Shown: positions 42,803 through 49,355 of the stretch, piece by piece | How positions within the stretch are numbered: the first letter of the stretch is position 1 | Layout of the letters: every line of letters starts with the position of its first letter | Assembly (NCBI GenBank): GCA_002633005.1 | Contig: NMRA01001022.1 | Coordinates: 1 to 49,355, forward strand | Reading direction: 5' to 3' | Origin: Phoronis australis | Lineage: Eukaryota; Phoronida; Phoronidae | Length of the DNA: 49,355 bases | Notes under the pieces: model-generated | Databases searched by the model: none | What the model was told of the DNA's origin: nothing | Seen by the model: the letters and a program-made list of their open reading frames with translations, nothing else | Made by a program: the position numbers and the translations under genes

Positions 42803-43420
42803 GTTCTTCTATATTTCGAATCCGGTCAATGTTGTCGATTTTTTGTTTTTCAATATCGTCTCACGTTTTTGGTTGTTTGGGTCGTATGTCTTGATGCTTG
42901 GTATGAACAAGTCACGTGATCGACTACAAGACTAAGCTGATTGGTTTTTGAACTTTCTCTCGTGAAACATTGACGGTGCCGGATGTATAGAGGCAAGTAA
43001 AAAATAGACAGTTGATTCCATCATCGGCTCATCATCCTTTCATCATCGGGTCACCTTTTTAACGTATAATGTACGATTTTACGAAAAGACTGGCCTTCGA
43101 TTCCATAATTGGGGCTCTTAGTGAGTTGTCCCTTAACAAATAAGATATGAATAAAAAACGAGAAAATGATAGTTTCGGGTGCCAACAGCGGGCCCCTTCC
43201 GAGAGCTGGTATCTATGCAGGTCGCCACGAAGTTTTCGCCTGCAAAGTATTGGGGGCACGTACCCTCCCGGCAACACCCGTTGTTTAGTGCTGAGCGATA
43301 CTCCCTGATTACATGAGTGTCGAGCACTCGCCTACTCGTCACCTCTTCCTACACCTAGGGACTCAATGTTCATCTGTACGCATTTTTATTGTTTGCCTTT
43401 ATTGCAGGCTGAAGATATTG
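42803..43420 (+). promoter_or_regulatory. Upstream region and probable 5' UTR of the GH9 gene
   Basis: This lies between the last Helitron-like CTAG and the GH9 ATG. TTTGCCTTTATTGCAG ending at 43407 looks like a 3' splice site 13 bp before the ATG, so part of this interval may be a 5' UTR intron. No unambiguous TATA box is seen. Confidence 0.35.
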
Positions 43421-43487
43421 ATGAACATCCAACCATTTGTCCTTACTATCGTCTTGGGGCTAGCAACAGCTGGTCACCACAGGCAAA
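43421..43487 (+). CDS. GH9 endoglucanase, exon 1 (signal peptide)
   Basis: ATG at 43421 opens MNIQPFVLTIVLGLATAGHH, a typical secretory signal peptide: short N-region, hydrophobic core FVLTIVLGLA, small residues ATAG at the likely cleavage site. The exon ends in phase 1 at a GTGAGT donor (43488). It joins exon 2 in frame, which supports both the start and the donor. The product should therefore be secreted, for example into the gut lumen, as animal GH9 cellulases are. Confidence 0.8.
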
Positions 43488-44391
43488 GTGAGTAAAATTT
43501 TCCGTTTAAAAGAAGTCACAATTCCACGCACTAAAGCATAAGTCACTTTTGCGTAAGTATAGGTTAAAACTGCTGATTTCGCCGTAGTCGGTGTTTTTGT
43601 CTTAACCGCTGATTACGTAGACATGTTCACGGTTGTTAAAACAGTTTTTAATGTTGATCTAGCAACGGACGTGATGCATCGACTGCAGCAAGCGCTTGAG
43701 CATTTCAATTCCAGACATGTCTTGCGTCTTTACTCATTATTTTTGTTTTCTATATCAAACGGGCATTTCTTGACGTTTAGTTCGAAGGAGGCTCTCTTCC
43801 AACACTTTAACAAAAGTTGACATTGCTTTAAATGGTTTTCTATGCACTCCCCTTTCGTCATTATTCATGTAAACTAGAAATTACAAATCCCCTTATTAAC
43901 CAAAGGTTATTTTTTCACGTAGAACTGAAATTAAACAATATCGGGAAAATCCTTAATTGGCCTGTTCCAACCCGAGCAGACCTACAACCCAGATTAACCT
44001 GGGACTGCTATAGATGAACCTCATGCAGTAGCTGTGCGGTGTGCGGCTTACACGCGAGTTGTTGTCTCATGTGCGTAAATTCAAAATGTGCACTATAAGG
44101 TCGTGTAACCATCCCCATCCTGGAATGCAGTTTTACCCCGACGTCACTGAACGAGCAAAAATAATCCAAGTCGCTTGGAAAACACCAGCTACCGTGAATA
44201 TCCAAAAGACCTCGAGGATGTTAATTGTGCTCGTATTTGATTGTTGAAATTAAAGTGTAGAAATAACTACAATTTAAACATTGGAATGTACGAAATGTTT
44301 CAGAACAAAGATATTTGTGGACTGAAAGACTAAGTAAGCAGTTATTCGAGTAAGTGCGATTGCATGAAGCTGCAGTATAACAACAGTATAA

Positions 44392-44733
<342 letters not shown>

Positions 44734-45188
44734 TGACTCGGCTGAAGTCGGATAAGGTCATTACTGCTGGGCTTTTCTAATTAAGCACGCCGTGAGAACA
44801 AGAACTACCCTGTGCAAAGGATTCACACAATGCTATTTTTGTGTTGGAGAGCAGTTGTTTGGGTGTCAAACTATGTCTTCAACACATCTACTTTGCATTC
44901 AAACTGCACTTTTTAGTCGTCGTCTCTCCCTCAATTGAGGGAACAGTTTTTAAACTCCGTTAAAGCGGTTGTTGACATGTGTTCAAAGCTTCTTATGTAT
45001 GCTATTCATTCATATCAACATGTTTTCTATGTATGTACACTTCAACACTGACTCAAGAACCATATGAACCATTCGGGTTTCTGAATTCTCAATCCACCCC
45101 CCTGCATTACCGACAGGCCGAACTATTTCCAATATTCGCCTCCATTTTTGTCTTTCAGGTGTCACTTCTTTAACTTTCTATTTTGTAG

Positions 45189-45373
45189 CTGGAAATCACG
45201 TAAAAAATAATTTCATGCTCGCTTCTGCGACAACGGTACTAACATGGGGTCTTATGGAATACGGCCACGCGTACTACAGAGCCGGAGCATACTGGGGTAT
45301 GGTGAGGAACATCAAGTGGATTTTAGACTATTTCATCAAATGTCACAGAGGAAAATTTCTGTACTACGCACAG
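45189..45373 (+). CDS. GH9 endoglucanase, exon 3 (catalytic-base position altered)
   Basis: Acceptor CTATTTTGTAG, donor GTGGGT at 45374. The junction codon is Ala, followed by GNHVKNNFMLASATTVLTWG and later IKWILDYFIKCH, matching the family's AGDHVKFNFPMAxSTTVLAWG and IKWATDYFIKCH. The second aspartate of DAGDH, the catalytic base in characterised GH9 enzymes, is AAT (Asn) at about 45194-45196. The usual HTAPNEFYGQVG segment is replaced by HRGKFLYYAQ. The product may have no or low hydrolytic activity, unless this is a sequencing error, an allele or a pseudogene. Confidence 0.92.
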
Positions 45374-45528
45374 GTGGGTGTTCTTAAGGTTATTGGTAGC
45401 CTTATGGGCGTGTTTGTGCATTTAGTCTGTCAAATATTCATACGTAAAAAGCTATCTAACACTAAAAGTTTGTTCTGAAAGTAGAAAGTGGCTGTACTTC
45501 GGGAGCAAGTTTTCGGTTATACAGAATT

Positions 45529-45652
45529 GGTTAAACGCACGACACTTTTCATTGTTCACAGTCTTTATTCTGTTACGTTCATACCTTCGGAACAAGGTAT
45601 GAACGTAACGGAATAAAGACTTTGAACAATTAAAAGTGTCGTGCGTTTAACC
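45529..45652. repeat. Long imperfect inverted repeat (59 bp arms) in GH9 intron 3
   Basis: The arm 45529-45587 (GGTTAAACGCACGACACTTT...) is inverted as 45594-45652 with three mismatches in 59 and a 6 nt loop. AAAGTAGAAAGTG occurs at 45478-45490 and again at 45653-45665, flanking the 162 bp that contain the hairpin. That suggests an insertion with a 13 bp target-site duplication, or a template-switch event. Confidence 0.85.
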
Positions 45653-46126
45653 AAAGTAGAAAGTGTATAGATTTTAGTTCTGGTCTTGTGTGACCCTAAG
45701 TTTCATTGATTGAGGTATGTGACCTTGTGGTTTTAGTGAAATTTAGAAGAACAGATAGGTACGTTTATTGCGAAAAGACTACCAAACTTTCCATTCGATA
45801 TGAATATTCAAGATAAAATTGATGAAACGCTGTTAATTTTCTTGAATAATTTTCATCTCATTTAACTTCAGATTTTTTAATAAAGATCAGAAAAGTCCCA
45901 ATTTTCCAGACAGTCCGTCTTATTCTAAAGTAAAAACAATAATGAAAAAACAATTTCTGACAGCAATTTGGAGAACAACGCATATAATTTTTGCAATGCC
46001 ATTTCAGTCTGTTCAACCATTTCTGACCTACAACGTTCCATATTCTTACAATTTTCGAGGATTATTCATAATCTTCTATAGCCCGATAAATCATGGTTCT
46101 TAGATATTGGGTAATATGTTATTCAG

Positions 46127-46292
46127 GTTGGAGACGGTGAAACCGACATCAAGAAATGGATACGAGCAGAGGACTTAGATCCGAACGACTATCGACCAGC
46201 CTATCAAGTTAATGCGACACATCCGGGTTCTGACGTTGTGGGCGAGGCTGCTGCTGCTATGGCTGCTGGGTCGATTCTTTTCAAGAGAATTT
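46127..46292 (+). CDS. GH9 endoglucanase, exon 4
   Basis: Acceptor GTTATTCAG, donor GTACGT at 46293. It encodes VGDGETDIKKWIRAEDLDP, RPAYQVNATHPGSDVVGEA and AAAMAAGSILFKRI, corresponding to the family's VGDGxADHxYWGRPEDM, RPAYKIDASxPGSDVAGETAAALAA. Framework residues (PGSD, GEAAAA) are kept. The DHxYWG segment, which lines the substrate cleft, is changed to DIKKWI, losing its His and Tyr. Phase: enters at 0, leaves 1 nt. Confidence 0.93.
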
Positions 46293-46957
46293 GTACGTAA
46301 TGATCGGATAAGTGAAGTAAATATTCATTTAAGGTCCAGTCCGAGTAATTAAACCTGGTAAATATATATTATATGTTTATACGGGTGCTTACCTAATACA
46401 ACGTGGAGACGTCCCACAAAAGTTCTAAAAGATTGTTAAATTATTTCTTTAAATACAGTAGAATTTATTCACTCTTTTTCAGTAGGTATAAGGGGTTTGT
46501 GGTAAAAAAGCCATCATTTAGTTTCATTTTGAGACGATACTCGACAAAATGATCTCACAATTGATCTTGTGTTTTGGTCTCCATGATACAAATTCGGCTT
46601 GCGTGTTATTTCTTATTTTTATATTCAGTTTAACGAGTTTTTCGACAGGATTTGTTCAAATTAGGCTGATGTTTTATACTGCTCTATTGTCACATTTTCA
46701 AACGTCTGTAAATTCATAACTGCTAAAGACATTATGACCACGTGACCTCATGCAATTTATTTCTCGCGTCACAGAGAAAGCAAATTGAAAATTACGCTGT
46801 CAGTCTTCAAGTTATGTAGATTATCTAGCTTGCCACCACAGCCACTAGGGCCGCTAGTTTGAGGCTGAGAGTGAGCACTTGCCGAGTTCACGAGCTTTTA
46901 CTCTTCCTAGTGTATCTAAACTGTTTGGTAATAGTGTTATCACGTTCTTTTTGTCAG

Positions 46958-47069
46958 GTCCAACATTCTCAAGGAAGCTGCTGAGGCATGCGGAAAACCT
47001 GTTCCAGTTCGCGTACCAAAAACGAGGGAAATACTCTGACTCCATACCACAAGTTAAAAAGTTTTACGG
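46958..47069 (+). CDS. GH9 endoglucanase, exon 5 (gene continues beyond the window)
   Basis: Acceptor CTTTTTGTCAG, donor GTAAGA at 47070. It encodes TFSRKLLRHAENLFQFAYQK and RGKYSDSIPQVKKFYG, matching the family's LLxHAKQLYDFADxYRGKYSDSI-n-FYxS. The exon ends with 2 nt over. The next expected motif (SGYxDELxWGAxWLYKAT) was not found in the remaining 2.3 kb. The second half of the barrel, including the general-acid glutamate, must therefore lie beyond the window if the gene is complete. The five exons give about 230 residues, roughly half a GH9 catalytic domain, and all four introns are GT-AG with phases that join cleanly. Confidence 0.92.
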
Positions 47070-47825
47070 GTAAGATCCAGCCCAAGGCAAATGAACATTT
47101 GTATAAAGACACAAGATCAAACAGTTTTGGTCTGTGCTAAGCGCCATTTCATTGTCACCTTGCGTCAAACTGCGAAGCCCCCTTTGCACAATTTTGAAGA
47201 CGATGCCAGGTTTCGTACGTGGTATGCGATTTTGTCATTGGCAACTCTACAAGTTTTCATAAACTGGGTGACTGTTTCGCGGGAATAAACGTGACACACT
47301 GGGAACGATAGGAGCCAAGGCCCACCTAAGGAAAATTTGTTTCCGTTGATTTATGAAAAAAGGTTAGCTCCCGACCCTGTATATTTCGATGAATACTGTT
47401 TCTGTGATACTGCTTACGATTGTCGTTTCAACACTGACAAAGCAATCAAAGGCACCACACCGATTGCGATGTCACTCTGCCAAGCATTCGTGGTTTTGGG
47501 AGGCAGTGCCTCGTGAGGGCAAGTATTTACAATCAAGCTGCTTTTAAACCCTTCACACCATGGTCATAAATGCTTGAATTCAGTAATCAACAATTCTGGT
47601 ATATTTTATCCATGTCTTCTTCAATTTGTTTACGTTTAATCACGAAATGAACGCAAAAAATAAAATAATAAAATTTGTGTGTGATGTATCGGTGAATCCG
47701 ATCTCTGCCACTATGTTTCTCTACACCAACCGCGAGCTTCGAAAACTAGTGAGTTCGACTGAGTATTTTGGAAAATTGCGTGTGCGCAGGAGGCAGTAAA
47801 AGCAATCGGATAGACAATATTTCCA

Positions 47826-47961
47826 AAAAAACCCATAAGATCGCCCAGAAATGGCACAGGTTCGTGTGTCAGACACGGGTATGGCAGCAGACAGTAAAGT
47901 AAGCGATCAGTTCAGGAGCCACGCTGTGCTCAGTTCATTTTGAAGAATCGTGCTTCGATCC
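47826..47961 (+). pseudogene. THAP-domain-like relic
   Basis: One frame reads HKIAQKWHRFVCQTRVWQ, then after an internal TAA, GATLCSVHFEESCFDP. The spacing W-x2-FV...LCSxHFxxxCF matches the C-terminal half of THAP zinc fingers (C2CH type), whose last Cys and His are in CSVHF. The N-terminal CxxxC half and the AVPTIF tail are not seen. It lies in the presumed next GH9 intron. It may be a piece of a THAP-containing DNA transposon (P-element type). The stop makes it nonfunctional. Confidence 0.4.
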
Positions 47962-48222
47962 GTAGCAGAAACGGTTGTCTGGTGAAAGTTTGTCCAACGT
48001 GTAAGTGCACTTAAAGGAGAAAAAGTGTTGTATTGCGCCATTGCTGGGAACGTAGTTGTCAGGAAGATAATGAGTATGAGACTCACCATCAAATTGTGAC
48101 TGAGATAATTAATGGGACTGCAGAAAGTTTCCATCAGTCTATTCTTGTTCACGATTGTGAGAGATGCATGCTATCCACATATACGTCAATGATCAATGGG
48201 GCTATTCGGAAAATCTACAACA

Positions 48223-48327
48223 ACTAGAGGGCGTGCGTGTACTAGTGGTGATAGATTAACAGCCTCGATTTCGCGAGCCCTTTAAATACATGGTGAAATG
48301 GCTTGCAGCCGTGCCAACTGAATCTGA
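48223..48327 (+). repeat. Dispersed 106 bp repeat, copy 2
   Basis: Same orientation as 4685-4790, about 94% identical by eye over the shared length. Flanking sequence differs except for a few bases on the left. Confidence 0.75.
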
Positions 48328-49355
48328 GATTGCGTAAAAAGGGCGCTTCTTTGAGGGGAAGTAAGCACGACCTCGTACAAAGGTAAGGTTTGTGATCATT
48401 TTAACGATTATTCCATGATTATTCTACCGATGAATGTTAACTGAGGCACTCACCGATGTCGACTTCGCGGCAGTCAGTCGCCAGCCAGAGTCTGGTTAAT
48501 CTTTGTATGTCCTTTTGTGATATGTGATACGATACTGGACGTAGCAATCGGGAACATTTCGTACATCAAAGCATTATTATTGTTTGGAATGATTTCTAAA
48601 AGTTTATCAGTGACAGTTACATCAATCAATGCTGAATATTTGTGCTGTCAACTCGATACAGGTTAACTATGAGTTAAGATTACAATCTAATCCCAATGGC
48701 AAAGAGTACGTGAGTGATAAATATCCATTGCATTAGACTATTTGTTTACTCCCTATCATATGTCTTCTGGAAATCTATCACGTCAGTTTTCACGTAACCT
48801 TTGGTTTTTAGGTTTGAAGGCTTGTACCGTGCAGAGGAGACATGCATCGCTTATGCACCGTCCCTGAATGGGCAAAAATTGGTTTTTAGCATTTGACTGC
48901 AGCTAACCAACAAGATCTTCCCATCCAGTGCAGATCTGTTGTCAAAGCCTACTTTCAATATTGGAGACAACGAACAAAGCCTTTGAAAAGGAACAGCTAT
49001 TTTTTTAAAAATGACTTTAAAAAGTCATTTTGTTAAATTACTTATTCAGGTCCCGAAGGCGGATTGGCATGGGGGGTTGTAATATTTGGTACAACTGAAT
49101 GTGTGGAAATAACAGGTAATACATGTCTGGGGAAAAGAGCATGGTGAGGTAATTCTTAACCTTCACGAAGTCCCTTCAAGTTGATTTCATGAAACTGTTT
49201 TGCTACTTGTATCAATTGTAAAACCACGAAAATATATTACATTTTCCGAATTCACAGTGACTGAATAGTCTTAACTCATGCCTTGAAATGTTGCAAGTCG
49301 TTATAAATTCAAATGACTGTCATTTTTGTGAAAATTGCATTTTTGATGGTGCCTT
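48328..49355. other. Right end of window, presumed GH9 intron
   Basis: No exon matching the GH9 C-terminal half was found. Acceptor-like TTGGTTTTTAG near 48812 and ACTTATTCAG near 49050 are followed by frames without GH9 similarity. Confidence 0.4.

Noticed and set aside
44041-44247. Frame with KMCTIRSCNHPHPGMQF as an N-terminal THAP half
   Set aside because: It lacks the FP/W landmarks, lies 3.7 kb from the other half and has no splice support; treated as intron 1 sequence.

Overview
This window is a piece of an animal nuclear genome, most likely a marine invertebrate and plausibly an invertebrate deuterostome; I cannot name the species. The evidence is widely spaced short exons with GT-AG introns, a single-exon rhodopsin-like receptor, an animal-type GH9 cellulase gene, a mitochondrial-type cytochrome P450 first exon, and a dense load of decayed LINEs, tRNA-derived SINEs, MITEs and Helitron-like repeats. 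There is no operon structure, rRNA or CRISPR array.

Layout. 0-6 kb: three copies of one composite tRNA-derived SINE (740-981 minus, 3478-3760 plus, 5416-5871 plus), a MITE-like element, and the 3' part of an L1/Tx1-type LINE (2156-3364). 8.8-9.0 kb: the first coding exon of a mitochondrial-clan P450 on the minus strand, with no convincing partner exon. 9.9-17.6 kb: hAT-like MITEs, a minisatellite, a dispersed repeat pair, and otherwise unannotatable DNA. 17.9-23.8 kb: a LINE graveyard in which a nearly complete plus-strand ORF2 (YADD at 19388) and a minus-strand ORF2 (YADD at 22261) converge tail to tail on a CA/TA microsatellite, next to a third fragment. 24.3-28.4 kb: a retroelement-like region with a 300 bp inverted repeat, a 1.4 kb tandem duplication whose junction is a single N, a serine/threonine-rich ORF in both copies, and a broken SGNH-hydrolase ORF. 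31.4-32.5 kb: one intact intronless GPCR. 34.5-35.1 kb: a LINE fragment abutting a tRNA-like sequence. 38.4-42.8 kb: an array of Helitron-like repeats rich in AGGTCA nuclear-receptor half sites. 43.4-47.1 kb: five exons of a secreted GH9 endoglucanase gene that runs off the right end of the window.

The host genes visible are unrelated to each other: P450 (minus), GPCR (plus) and GH9 (plus). The two points I would check first are the GH9 protein, in which the aspartate that serves as catalytic base in the WYDAGDH motif reads as asparagine, and the repeat array directly upstream of that gene, which carries six perfect DR1 nuclear-receptor elements at recurring positions in its repeat unit.
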